DNA from: an uncultured Pseudomonadota bacterium
Lineage (GTDB): Bacteria > Pseudomonadota > Alphaproteobacteria > RF32 > CAG-239
Direction of reading: 5' to 3'
Assembly (NCBI GenBank): GCA_949292335.1
Contig: CASEYY010000041.1
Coordinates: forward strand, 1-64,000
DNA length: 64,000 nucleotides
Each line of letters opens with the position of its first letter. Position 1 is the stretch's first letter. Below, one piece after another: positions 39,169 to 47,784 of the stretch. The notes beneath the pieces are model-generated. The model ran no database searches and was not told where the DNA came from. It saw nothing but the letters and a program-made list of their open reading frames with translations. Made by a program: the position numbers and the translations under genes.

Positions 39169-40350
39169 TTGTCCTTGCAAAGTACTTTAGAAAAATATAA
39201 TAAACTTATAGTCGCCATACTCGTTATCGTTGCTTCGGTTATCGGTGTGGGATATTGGTTCGCCGAGGAAAAAAGCGAACCGACATACAAGTCAAAAATT
39301 GATAAACTAATGTTTGATAAGGATAATAAAGCTCCGAAATTTATCCTGACTCTGCCAGATAAAATGACACCGGAAAAAACCAAAATTGATGCTTTTGTTG
39401 ATGATGTCAGAAAAACCCAAATTAAAAAGAAAATAGAAGAGAACCCAGATTTCTCACTGGAAGATTTGTTGGCATCGGTACCAAATATTTTTAATCTGCC
39501 GGCACAAAGCCCTACTCAACAACTTAAGTATATAAGCCTTGATGAGAGTTTGTATGAAACCAACGAAAAAGGACAAATCCTCCCCAAAATCGCCGCAGAC
39601 GACCGGAAGCCTTGGAGCGAATATGGTAATTCGGTCGACACTCAGCCAAACTTTAAAAAAGTTGCTATCGTCATTGCCGGTATGGGATTTAATCAGTTTT
39701 CAGTTAATAAAGTTGCCGAATCTTTTGCTTCCGAGGTATCGGTCAGTTTCACTCCTTATACACCAAAACCCGAAGATGCTATCCTCGCCGCCAGAGAAAA
39801 AGGACACGAAACATATGTTGACCTGTTACTGTCTTCGAGAGATTTTGCCATAGAAGATTCCGGTCCTTTATCAATTACTTCCGACCTTACAAAAGATGAT
39901 GCCGTAGAGCGATTTCATCAAATAATCGGTAAAAAAGCTCCGATAGGCGGGGTGATTATTAAAGACGGATTGGTTAATCCGGAAAATTCTTATATCATAA
40001 AAGAATTGTTGACAGATGCCAAACAAAGAGGACTCTTGGTCGTTGATGCCTCAAATGAAAAAATAATCGATGAGTTGCAAATTGAAGGCTTGGCAAGACG
40101 CAAAGCCGATATTGTTATATCTAAAGATTTGCTAAAACAAGATATTGAGGAGCTTTTACAAGAGGCCGAAAATATCGCTTTTAACAAAGGACAAGTCTTA
40201 ATCGTGGCCGAACCAAAGCCGGTGGCTATCTTAGCTCTTTATAACTGGGTTAAAACTTTTTCGCCGCAAATATCTTATGAAGAAGCAAAAAAAGTTGAAA
40301 TCTCTAAGCCCTTTGCTTTGGTTCCGTTGTCAAATTTGGTTGTAGAATAA
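39169..40350 (+). CDS. Divergent polysaccharide deacetylase family protein (YibQ/DUF610)
   Basis: 393 residues. A TTG start is used: either 39169 (2 bases from GGGAG) or 39175 (8 bases, better spacing). One transmembrane helix (about 12-32) is followed by a periplasmic region whose second half (from ~163, KKVAIVIAGMGFNQF) is the divergent NodB-like fold typical of YibQ. Catalytic metal residues of true deacetylases are not evident. The conserved location in the gpmI-envC-ctpA-yibQ-rppH cluster supports a cell-envelope role. Its stop overlaps rppH by one base. Confidence 0.88.
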   Translation: MSLQSTLEKYNKLIVAILVIVASVIGVGYWFAEEKSEPTYKSKIDKLMFDKDNKAPKFILTLPDKMTPEKTKIDAFVDDVRKTQIKKKIEENPDFSLEDLLASVPNIFNLPAQSPTQQLKYISLDESLYETNEKGQILPKIAADDRKPWSEYGNSVDTQPNFKKVAIVIAGMGFNQFSVNKVAESFASEVSVSFTPYTPKPEDAILAAREKGHETYVDLLLSSRDFAIEDSGPLSITSDLTKDDAVERFHQIIGKKAPIGGVIIKDGLVNPENSYIIKELLTDAKQRGLLVVDASNEKIIDELQIEGLARRKADIVISKDLLKQDIEELLQEAENIAFNKGQVLIVAEPKPVAILALYNWVKTFSPQISYEEAKKVEISKPFALVPLSNLVVE

Positions 40351-40829
40351 TGCTCGAAATTTATCGAAAGTCTGCAGGAATCGTTGTTACAAAACAGAAA
40401 AAAGTCCTCTTATGTGCCAGAGCAGACTGCAATGATATGCAATGGCAATTCCCGCAAGGCGGCATTGAAAAAAACGAAATTCCTTTTGCCGCCGCAATCA
40501 GAGAATTAAGAGAAGAAACTGCTATTACAAATGTTAAATTATTGGCCGAGATAAAGCAGCCGCTAAAATATGACTTTCCGCCTGCCGTGATTAAAAAATT
40601 TCAAACCGAAAATTACCGCGTATTGGGACAGGAACAGTATTGGTTTCTGTTTGAGTTTTTGGGGGAAGACAGCGACATAAATTTTGAAACAAATCCGCAA
40701 GAAATTGAATTTAAGAAGTTTATGTGGGCAGATTTATGCGAGGCCCCGCAGAGAATCGTTGCCTTCAAAAAAGAGGTCTACCAAAGAGTAGCCGATGAAT
40801 TTCACAAATATATCGAAGGAATTTCATGA
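40350..40829 (+). CDS. rppH: RNA pyrophosphohydrolase RppH (Nudix)
   Basis: 159 residues. The Nudix box is complete: G..E in GGIEKNE and REL..EE in IRELREETAI, near residues 37-58. It removes pyrophosphate from 5' triphosphorylated mRNA, starting RNase E-dependent decay; hydrolysis of dinucleoside polyphosphates is possible. The ATG overlaps yibQ by one base and its end overlaps the next gene by 4 bases. Confidence 0.93.
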   Translation: MLEIYRKSAGIVVTKQKKVLLCARADCNDMQWQFPQGGIEKNEIPFAAAIRELREETAITNVKLLAEIKQPLKYDFPPAVIKKFQTENYRVLGQEQYWFLFEFLGEDSDINFETNPQEIEFKKFMWADLCEAPQRIVAFKKEVYQRVADEFHKYIEGIS

Positions 40830-41374
40830 TGGCAGAAAAATTCGAAAAAGAAAGAAACGAAATACTCAAGCTCCTAAAAAACGGTATTTCCGGTAATCTT
40901 AACCTTTCGACTAAACAAAAAAAATATGTTAAGAACCTGCTGTTGTTTGCTTTGATGAATGCCTCCAAAAACGAAACCGTTTTGAAAAAAAATTTTAATA
41001 AGCTGGTCAATAAACTATTCAAAGATTCTTTAATAAAAATCTTACGCGATAATTTGGATGATGACGACGATGACGACGATTTTGAGGAAACACTCAATGT
41101 CGAACTCAACAGAATCTTGGCAGAGGCCGGCTTGGCTCAAAATCTGGAGCAGATTCTGACGCCGGAAGTAATAAACAATTTTTTGATTAAAAGTACTCCC
41201 GGAGTGTCACAAGCCGAAATGGTGAAGAAAATTATGGCTTTGCGTGAAGTAAAAACAAATTATCGCGAAACACCAAAAGAAAGAGCCAAACGCGAACGAA
41301 ATCGGAGAGAATATGAGCTGGCGAAAGTGCGTCAAAGAATGATGGAAAATTCTCGCTCATATGAAAGAGGTTAA
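40826..41374 (+). CDS. Unknown small basic protein with Asp tract
   Basis: 182 residues. No known family recognised. A Lys-rich helical N terminus (1-75), a run of eight Asp (78-85), a helical middle and a strongly basic C terminus (KERAKRERNRREYELAKV) suggest RNA binding, which is inference. The ATG overlaps rppH by 4 bases, so it is co-translated with an RNA-decay enzyme. It ends 4 bases from the convergent tsaB. Confidence 0.65.
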   Translation: MMAEKFEKERNEILKLLKNGISGNLNLSTKQKKYVKNLLLFALMNASKNETVLKKNFNKLVNKLFKDSLIKILRDNLDDDDDDDDFEETLNVELNRILAEAGLAQNLEQILTPEVINNFLIKSTPGVSQAEMVKKIMALREVKTNYRETPKERAKRERNRREYELAKVRQRMMENSRSYERG

Positions 41375-41378
41375 TCTT

Positions 41379-42044
41379 TTATCGGGATTTGGGCATACTT
41401 ACTTCGGCCGCTCTTAAATAAAGCGGCTTGGGGAAGTTTAGCTTCTTTTCTTTGAGCATTTCCTCGCCTGCCGATAACAAGTTTTCAGCCGGCAGACAGT
41501 CGTACATTTTTATGGCGTGCAGACATAATCCGCTAGGTGAGGATAAAAACCTTTCAACGCCATCACCTGATAATGAAACCAATTTTCCTTTGAGCGATGT
41601 TATTATCTCTTCTCTTGGTTTTGCATCAGGCTCAGATAGCGGTTGCAAGTGCTTGTCAAATATCTGTACATAAAAATCATCTCTGCGGGTTTCGATAATT
41701 ATGGCATTAAGCTCGGCTATGTCCTCCTCCGCAAATGTTTTTTTGTAGGCCTCAAATGCCGAAACACCGCCGATGTTTAATTTTTCCGACGCCAACTTAA
41801 ATACTCTGGCAGCAGAAATACCGGAACGAACGCCGGTAAAAGAACCGGGACCGACACAAACAAAAAGATTATCAACCGCGGTAAACCCTATGCCGTTTTG
41901 CCGCAAGGCTTTATCTATCTCCGGAAGCAAAAACTCAGATTGTCCGAATTCCATCAAATTTTCGGATTTATACAATATTCTCTTATCCTCGCTCAATATT
42001 ACACTGCAAGAGGCGGCTGTCGTATCAAATGCCAAACTTATCAT
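41379..42044 (-). CDS. tsaB: tRNA threonylcarbamoyl adenosine protein TsaB
   Basis: 221 residues from ATG 42044, which puts MISLAFDTTAASCSV at the N terminus as in other TsaB proteins; the ORF could extend to an in-frame ATG at 42059. With TsaD, TsaE and TsaC it makes t6A at position 37 of ANN-decoding tRNAs. The ASKHA fold is recognisable (LFVCVGPGSFTGVRSGI). No tsaD neighbour, unlike in many genomes. Confidence 0.92.
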   Translation of the reverse strand: MISLAFDTTAASCSVILSEDKRILYKSENLMEFGQSEFLLPEIDKALRQNGIGFTAVDNLFVCVGPGSFTGVRSGISAARVFKLASEKLNIGGVSAFEAYKKTFAEEDIAELNAIIIETRRDDFYVQIFDKHLQPLSEPDAKPREEIITSLKGKLVSLSGDGVERFLSSPSGLCLHAIKMYDCLPAENLLSAGEEMLKEKKLNFPKPLYLRAAEVSMPKSR

Positions 42045-42135
42045 TTTTCCACTTACCATAACTTTTAGGTTTTAATAATCTGTTTTATATAATATTATCC
42101 CAAAATAAACAATGATTTTTTGCATATGGTCTTAG

Positions 42136-43833
42136 ATGTTGGATGTTGAACTGCTGCAAAATTTTTACTATGCCGCTCCGGAATTATGGATTTTAATCGC
42201 CGCCGTTTTCCTGTCGTTGCTATTGTCGGTTATATATTTGTCCGTGGTAAACCTCAGGCAAAAGCAAAAAAACTACTTTCTTAAAAGAGACAGAGAACGT
42301 TATGCCGAAACTCTCTATGCTTCTCATGACGGGTATTTCGCTTTTATATATCCGGATGAGAAGGTCAACGACCCCAGAAAAACAATCAAGGAAAGATGTT
42401 CCAGAAGATTGGCCGTAATCTTAAATTTGCCTACCGGAACTAAATCTTCTTTTGAAGATGTTATGAAAAATTTCTACAAAGATGATGTCAAAAAAATATA
42501 TAAGTATGTTGCCCTGCTCAAAGAAGAAGGCGTCGCTTTTGAGGATTATTTTATATTGAAAAATTCCGAAAAATATATTCGCCTCGAAGGGGTAAGAATT
42601 AACGGTGCCGACGGTAATATATACTGCGATATGATCTGGTTTCGTGATGTCAGCTTTGCAACGAATCGTATCAAATCTCTGGAAGAAGAAAAATCCGATA
42701 TCAAAAATAAATTAAATAAATTAGTTGATTTGATTGACAATTTGCCTTTGGCCATTTGGTTGCGGGACAATAATTATAAAATCGTTTTTTGCAACAGAAA
42801 ATACACGGAATTTTTGCCAAATAAATCCAGAGACGATGTATTAAACGACGGATGTGAAATTATCGGAACAAACGGAGAAAGTATTGCTTTGGAACTTGCA
42901 AAACGAGCTCATAAATCAAACCGCAAAGTAAAAACTCCGGTCGGGGTGATAGTGGACGGAAGCCGTGTGGCCATGGAAGCGTGCGAAACCCCTTTTTATG
43001 CCGAGCAGAACCTTGATAAAACTTATTCGGCAGGGTGCTTGATTAATATAAACGAGCTTGACCAGTTACGCAGAAACCTTAAACAACATCAAGAAGCTCA
43101 ACTTGAAATATTAGGTGCGTTGGGTACGGCCTTTGCCGTATTTAATCAAAATATGTTGCTCAATTTTTATAATCAGCCTTTCGCAAAATTGTGGAACCTC
43201 GACCCTGCTTTTTTGGATGATAAGCCTACTTATTCGGCATTTTTGGATGTCTTGCGAGAAAAAAGATTGTTACCGGAAGTTCCTGATTTCAAAGCTTTCA
43301 GACAAGATGAGGTTAAAAACTTCTCAAGAATTTTTGAGCCGACAAATGACTTGATGCATCTGCCTAACGGAAAAACTTTGCGTAGAATGCGAGCCCCATA
43401 TCCTTTGGGCGGAATCGTGTTTGCTTATGAAGATATTTCGGATCGTTTGGCGGCTACAAGTGCTTATAATGCCTTAATCTCGGTGCAAACCGAAATGCTG
43501 CAAAACCTTTTTGATGCCGTTATAATATTCGGAACTAACGGCAGGGTTAGTTTTTATAATCAGGCTTATCTCAATTTATGGAACGCCGATAAAACTTTTT
43601 TGGACAGCGAGCCAACATTCGAAGAGGTCTTGGATAGTCAAAAACATTTCTTTACAACCAACGCCAACTGGGATGACATCAAAAAAGGTATCAGTGATAA
43701 TATCTTAAATATGACAGCCAAAACAGTTTTCTTGCGTCGTAACGATGACAAAAAACTTGAGCTGTCTATCGCCAATTTGTCCGACGGATCGTTGATGATA
43801 GCTTATCTGGCTAAAGAAATATCTGATAATTGA
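42136..43833 (+). CDS. PAS-domain membrane protein resembling DivL without its kinase half
   Basis: 565 residues. One transmembrane helix (about 17-37), then PAS-like domains: one at about 60-175, one at 200-310 (IDNLPLAIWLRDNN) and two related ones at about 320-440 and 455-560 (LGALGTAFAVFNQNMLLNFYNQ; LIEPTNDLMHLPNGKTLRRM-type). This matches the sensor half of a family of alphaproteobacterial histidine kinases (DivL-like). The protein stops at AYLAKEISDN where those proteins continue into HisKA and HATPase domains, so it cannot be a kinase. No obvious frameshift; the next frame downstream encodes an unrelated protein. Confidence 0.75.
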   Translation: MLDVELLQNFYYAAPELWILIAAVFLSLLLSVIYLSVVNLRQKQKNYFLKRDRERYAETLYASHDGYFAFIYPDEKVNDPRKTIKERCSRRLAVILNLPTGTKSSFEDVMKNFYKDDVKKIYKYVALLKEEGVAFEDYFILKNSEKYIRLEGVRINGADGNIYCDMIWFRDVSFATNRIKSLEEEKSDIKNKLNKLVDLIDNLPLAIWLRDNNYKIVFCNRKYTEFLPNKSRDDVLNDGCEIIGTNGESIALELAKRAHKSNRKVKTPVGVIVDGSRVAMEACETPFYAEQNLDKTYSAGCLININELDQLRRNLKQHQEAQLEILGALGTAFAVFNQNMLLNFYNQPFAKLWNLDPAFLDDKPTYSAFLDVLREKRLLPEVPDFKAFRQDEVKNFSRIFEPTNDLMHLPNGKTLRRMRAPYPLGGIVFAYEDISDRLAATSAYNALISVQTEMLQNLFDAVIIFGTNGRVSFYNQAYLNLWNADKTFLDSEPTFEEVLDSQKHFFTTNANWDDIKKGISDNILNMTAKTVFLRRNDDKKLELSIANLSDGSLMIAYLAKEISDN

Positions 43834-43886
43834 CTTGCAAATTTTTAGGTGTAAAATAGAAATGTTTTGTTTGTTTGAGGATGAAA

Positions 43887-44693
43887 ATGTTTAATGACGA
43901 TGAACCCTTGAATGTCGATTGGGAACAGAAAAAAGGATTTGATAAAAACGAGAAAAACTCGCGGCGAATCGATGTAAAAAAAGCTTTAACCGCCGAGGTT
44001 AAAGATCGTAACAATTTTAAACAAACCGCTAAACAAGTCAAAAATCTTCCGCCGAACTTAAAAAAACTTAAAACTAAAATCCGTGATGTCTATGACGAAG
44101 ATGATGAAGACGAGGAAGAAAATTCTACCGTTGTCTTTGATTTTGCTATTGAAAACGAAAATTCGTCTTTACTTAGCGCCTTGAAAGATGAGGAAAAGGC
44201 CAAACTTGAGGTTAAACAAACTCTGGATAATCAAAAAATGCAGCAGGCCGCCGGAAAAATGGAGGCAATTCTGGCTGCAAATCGTACATCGAAACAACTT
44301 GGACTTAAAGGTATCAAAGGTAAAATCATTAACGAAAATATGCAGAGCATCGCTCAGGGAGCCGAAACTTTTGAACAGGTTTTGCAGCAAACAATTTCCG
44401 ATAAAACCAAAATCAAAACTCAAAAACTCTCAAAAGCCGAGACCCAAAATTTGGTAAAAGGTATCGGTAAATTGCAAGATGCTTCTTTGTCGCAAAAAGA
44501 CTTTTCCAAAAATTTGACCGATATGAAAACCGATGATTTGATTAAAATCGGAAAAGCCAAAACCGTAAAAGAAACTGCCGAAATCATTCTGGAAAAATCC
44601 GGTCGGAAAGAACCGAAAAAAGCCGAAAAAAGAATCAAAAATCTGCAAAAACAAAAAAACAGAAAAAATGTTAACGACCGCTCTCGGGAATAA
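43887..44693 (+). CDS. Unknown Lys/Glu-rich protein
   Basis: 268 residues from ATG 43887 (GAGG 6 bases upstream; earlier in-frame starts at 43875 and 43881 lack this spacing). No known family recognised. A short acidic cluster (DEDDEDEEEN near 75) and long helical, charged stretches suggest an elongated protein. It follows the PAS protein by 53 bases and ends 1 base from the convergent J-domain gene. Confidence 0.6.
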   Translation: MFNDDEPLNVDWEQKKGFDKNEKNSRRIDVKKALTAEVKDRNNFKQTAKQVKNLPPNLKKLKTKIRDVYDEDDEDEEENSTVVFDFAIENENSSLLSALKDEEKAKLEVKQTLDNQKMQQAAGKMEAILAANRTSKQLGLKGIKGKIINENMQSIAQGAETFEQVLQQTISDKTKIKTQKLSKAETQNLVKGIGKLQDASLSQKDFSKNLTDMKTDDLIKIGKAKTVKETAEIILEKSGRKEPKKAEKRIKNLQKQKNRKNVNDRSRE

Positions 44694-44694
44694 T

Positions 44695-45231
44695 TTATTC
44701 TATCTTCTTTAGTATCGTCTTGTATGAGGTACTGATAATTTTGAATTTTTCTTCCGCTTCCTTATTATCGGAGTTGATGTCCGGATGATATTTTTTAACT
44801 GCTTTTTTATAGGCTTTTTTTAGAATCGAAACATCTAAATCTTCAACTTCTATTTCCATAATTTTTAAGGCTTCATGTTCGGAAGGCGTGAGCTGTATGT
44901 GAGGATGTTTTTCGCTAAAAACAAAGTCGTCAAAAACATTGTATCCGCGATTGAAATCAAAACCAAAGTTATATTTAACCCGTGAGGAGAATCTGAAACG
45001 GCCGGAAGTATCTTCTTTGTCGGCAGCACTAAAGTCATAGCCGTAGTAATTCCATTTGGAGTTATACTCTTGAACATGTTCCAAACAAAACCAGTAGTAT
45101 TCTTTAAGAGTGCGATCTTTGGGTGCACGATATTCTCCGGCCTTGTGACAACCCGGATAATCACATATGTGTTCGTGGTTTTCGTTTTGCGGAGCAAAAT
45201 ATTTGCTCTGACGTTTGTTCTTTTTTATCAT
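44695..45231 (-). CDS. J-domain protein with N-terminal zinc-like motif
   Basis: 178 residues. The J domain is at the C terminus (about 120-178) with HPD in KKYHPDINSDN. The N-terminal part contains a CxxxxC...C...C-like cluster (CDYPGCHKAGEY, WFCLEH). This is a known alphaproteobacterial DnaJ-domain family of unclear role. It could recruit DnaK (gene at 6261-8174) to specific targets; no direct evidence. Confidence 0.85.
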   Translation of the reverse strand: MIKKNKRQSKYFAPQNENHEHICDYPGCHKAGEYRAPKDRTLKEYYWFCLEHVQEYNSKWNYYGYDFSAADKEDTSGRFRFSSRVKYNFGFDFNRGYNVFDDFVFSEKHPHIQLTPSEHEALKIMEIEVEDLDVSILKKAYKKAVKKYHPDINSDNKEAEEKFKIISTSYKTILKKIE

Positions 45232-45301
45232 GGTTTCTTCTTTTTGCTTAACCTGATGAACTTATTACATTTACGACCTTAGTGCAACTGTTTATTTGTT
45301 G

Positions 45302-45330
45302 TTGTATTGGCAAAAAAATATATCTATACT
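45302..45330 (+). promoter_or_regulatory. Candidate sigma-70 promoter of mutM
   Basis: TTGTAT (45302-45307) and TATACT (45325-45330) are 17 bp apart, 38 bases before the mutM ATG. Confidence 0.55.
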
Positions 45331-45367
45331 GACGATAGTCTTATTTTGATGAATAAAGGTTACTCTT

Positions 45368-46210
45368 ATGCCCGAATTACCCGAAGTCGAAACAATTAAA
45401 CGAGCTATCGAAAAGGCTATATCCAAAGCCAAAATTGAGGATATATTCGTTTATAATTCTAACTTGCGGAGTAAGGTGCCAAGCGAACTGACTTCTATAA
45501 TCAAAGGTGCCACAATAAAAGCATATAGAAGAATCGCCAAATATATCGTCATTGATTTGAATAATAACATAAGCTTGATTTGGCACATGGGGATGAGCGG
45601 AAAAGTTATTATCTGCGACGAAATTCCGAATCCTTTGGCTAAGCATGACCATATCGTTATTAAAACCACAAACGGTGTTATGATTTATAATGATCCGCGG
45701 CGTTTTGGTCTATTTACCTATTGCAAAACTTCTGAACTGTCAAAGTCTAAAATTTTTACAAATACCGGCATTGATCCGTTTGATAAAGATTTAACCGCAG
45801 CTTATCTTCTCGCCAAACTTAAAACAAAGAAAAAAACAAGCATAAAAACAGCTTTACTGGAGCAGAACATTATCGCCGGAATCGGTAATATTTATGCCTC
45901 GGAAATTTTATATAAATCACGAATTTCTCCGCTGAGATCCGCCGAATCCGTTTCTTATGACGAGTGTGAAACTTTAATTCAAAAAACTCTTGAGGTACTA
46001 AACCAAGCTATTAAGGCCGGCGGCTCAACTCTCCATGATTATAAAAAACCGGACGGCTCTTTGGGATACTTTCAAAATATGCATTGCGTATACAACAAAA
46101 CCGGTCAAAAATGTCCTGACTGTATTTGCAATATTAACAAAACCGGCGGTATAAAAAAAATCGTGCAAAACGGTCGCTCAACCTTCTATTGTGAGAGTTT
46201 GCAAAAATGA
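45368..46210 (+). CDS. mutM: Formamidopyrimidine-DNA glycosylase with incomplete zinc finger
   Basis: 280 residues. It excises 8-oxoguanine and formamidopyrimidines. The N-terminal Pro2 and Glu3 (PELPEVE), HMGMSGK hairpin and IYASEILYKSRISPL H2TH stretch are intact. The C-terminal zinc finger has the first Cys pair (CPDC) but the second reads FYCESLQ, so the final Cys of CxxC is missing; a third Cys in CPDCIC might substitute. The neighbours echA and rpsT match the classical alphaproteobacterial order. Confidence 0.92.
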   Translation: MPELPEVETIKRAIEKAISKAKIEDIFVYNSNLRSKVPSELTSIIKGATIKAYRRIAKYIVIDLNNNISLIWHMGMSGKVIICDEIPNPLAKHDHIVIKTTNGVMIYNDPRRFGLFTYCKTSELSKSKIFTNTGIDPFDKDLTAAYLLAKLKTKKKTSIKTALLEQNIIAGIGNIYASEILYKSRISPLRSAESVSYDECETLIQKTLEVLNQAIKAGGSTLHDYKKPDGSLGYFQNMHCVYNKTGQKCPDCICNINKTGGIKKIVQNGRSTFYCESLQK

Positions 46211-46569
46211 AAAAACTTTATTTGTTGTTATTGTTTTTCACTCTTGTCTTTCCGATAACGGGAAAGGCTGAATTCGTCGAAGGACTGGAAGATATTCCGA
46301 TACCCGAGGGATTGGAGCAAATAGAAAACGGGAGCCTCAATTTCGGTAACGAGGAAATAAGACTTATTGAAACTTATTTGTCGTCTAAAAATCTGAGCTT
46401 TGATAAAGTTGTGAGTTTTTATGTCGAAACCTTACCGCAAATGGGGTGGACTCTAAAAAAGCAAAAAAATAATAAATTGTTGTTTGAACGCGAGGGTGAA
46501 ACCCTTGAGATATCCAAGGAAGCACCAAATCCTCTAATGGTGCGTCTGACCGTTAAAAGTAAACTCTGA
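46207..46569 (+). CDS. Unknown secreted protein
   Basis: 120 residues with a signal peptide (1-22, ending KAEFV after a hydrophobic core). The mature part is small and polar with SFYVETLPQMGWTLKK and no cysteines. Similar short secreted proteins occur beside mutM or other envelope genes in Alphaproteobacteria, of unknown role. Start overlaps mutM by 4 bases, so it is translationally coupled. Confidence 0.7.
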   Translation: MKKLYLLLLFFTLVFPITGKAEFVEGLEDIPIPEGLEQIENGSLNFGNEEIRLIETYLSSKNLSFDKVVSFYVETLPQMGWTLKKQKNNKLLFEREGETLEISKEAPNPLMVRLTVKSKL

Positions 46570-46583
46570 AAAAGGTGGCAATT

Positions 46584-47333
46584 ATGGATGAAAATAATAC
46601 TATTTTAGTTGCGGTTGAAGGGAAAATCGGCATTATTACTTTGAATCGTCCCGAAGAATCCAACTCCGTTAATCTTGAGATGCTCAATGAAATTGCATAT
46701 CAGGTGCAAACTTGGGAATATGATGATAATATTCGTTGCATCATAATTAAAGGAACCGACAAACTGTTTGCCGCAGGAATCGACTTAAAAGCCTTGGGAG
46801 AAGAAATAAGCCAACAAAGTCTGGCTCTTAAGGCTTGGCAAGATGAATTCAATAAAATTGAAAATTGCTGCAAGCCGATTATTATGGCGGTGGCCGGATT
46901 TGCTCTCGGGCTCGGATGCGATCTGGCTTTGGCCGGTGATATAATTTTAGCCGCCGAATCAGCTCAGTTTGGATATCCCGAACTTTCTATCGGTATCATT
47001 CCCTCCTTCGGCGGATGTTCAAACTTAATGCATCGGGTCGGAAAAGCCAAATCAATGGAAATAATTCTGACCGGGAAAGCATTAAGTGCAGAAGAGGCTT
47101 CTTTGTGCGGCCTTATAAGCCGTGTCGTCCCAATGAAAGATTTATTTAACGAGGCTATGAAAGTAGCAAGACGAATCGCTTCTTTGCCGTATCAAGCCGT
47201 TTTGCAGGCCAAAGAGACTCTGAAGCAAGTGGAAAATATGAGCATCTTAAACGGACGGGAATTAGAACTTAAAAGCTGCAGATTGAGCTTGAACGCCCAG
47301 GAATTTAAAGAAATTTCCGCTAAATTTAAATAA
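46584..47333 (+). CDS. Enoyl-CoA hydratase/isomerase family protein
   Basis: 249 residues from ATG 46584 (AAGGTGG upstream; the longer GTG start at 46575 overlaps the SD). Crotonase fold: FAAGIDLKALGEE oxyanion-loop region and GCDLALAGDIILAAESAQFGYPELSIGIIPSFGG. The Glu in YPEL is retained, but the position usually Glu in GCELA is Asp here, so full hydratase activity is uncertain. The substrate is not determinable. Conserved location before rpsT. Confidence 0.88.
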   Translation: MDENNTILVAVEGKIGIITLNRPEESNSVNLEMLNEIAYQVQTWEYDDNIRCIIIKGTDKLFAAGIDLKALGEEISQQSLALKAWQDEFNKIENCCKPIIMAVAGFALGLGCDLALAGDIILAAESAQFGYPELSIGIIPSFGGCSNLMHRVGKAKSMEIILTGKALSAEEASLCGLISRVVPMKDLFNEAMKVARRIASLPYQAVLQAKETLKQVENMSILNGRELELKSCRLSLNAQEFKEISAKFK

Positions 47334-47370
47334 TTTCGCTCAAGAATCGACCTGATAGCTAAAATTGTTG

Positions 47371-47400
47371 TTGACTTATCGGGTACTTCAAGTTTATAAA
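47371..47400 (+). promoter_or_regulatory. Promoter of rpsT
   Basis: TTGACT (47371-47376) and TATAAA (47395-47400) are 18 bp apart, 54 bases before the S20 ATG. A GAATC site lies upstream at 47344. Confidence 0.6.
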
Positions 47401-47453
47401 GCATTAACATTTGATGTTTTGGTATAACTTTTAGTTTGAAATGGAATAAAAAA

Positions 47454-47714
47454 ATGGCCAATCATAAATCTGCTAAAAGCAGAATCGTTAGAAATAATAA
47501 AAGAGCCGTTATTAACGGTGCTCGCAGAAGTCGCGTTCGTACCTTTATTAAAAAGGTTGAGGCTGCGATTGTTGCCGGTGATAAAGAGTTGGCTAACAGC
47601 TCTTTCAAAATCGCCGAATCCGAAATGATGAAAGCCGTCAGAAAAGGCGTGTTCAAAATGAATACTGCCGCTCGTAAGGTTTCTCGTCTTTCCCAAAAAA
47701 TTAAAGCCCTTTAG
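47454..47714 (+). CDS. rpsT: 30S ribosomal protein S20
   Basis: 86 residues from ATG 47454; the frame opens further upstream but MANHKSAKSRI is the diagnostic N terminus. Basic, helical. S20 binds the 5' domain of 16S rRNA early in 30S assembly. The position between echA and dnaA is the conserved alphaproteobacterial order. GGAA lies 7 bases before the ATG. A hairpin terminator follows. Confidence 0.97.
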   Translation: MANHKSAKSRIVRNNKRAVINGARRSRVRTFIKKVEAAIVAGDKELANSSFKIAESEMMKAVRKGVFKMNTAARKVSRLSQKIKAL

Positions 47715-47737
47715 TTTTTTGTTTTTATTTTATTTTT

Positions 47738-47784
47738 AACGCAAGTCGGACTCTTATTTTAGAGGTTTTCGGCTTGCGTTTTTT
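47738..47784 (+). terminator. Terminator of rpsT
   Basis: AACGCAAG pairs with CTTGCGTT; an inner stem (ACTCT with AGAGGT) lengthens it. TTTTTT follows. Confidence 0.75.
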
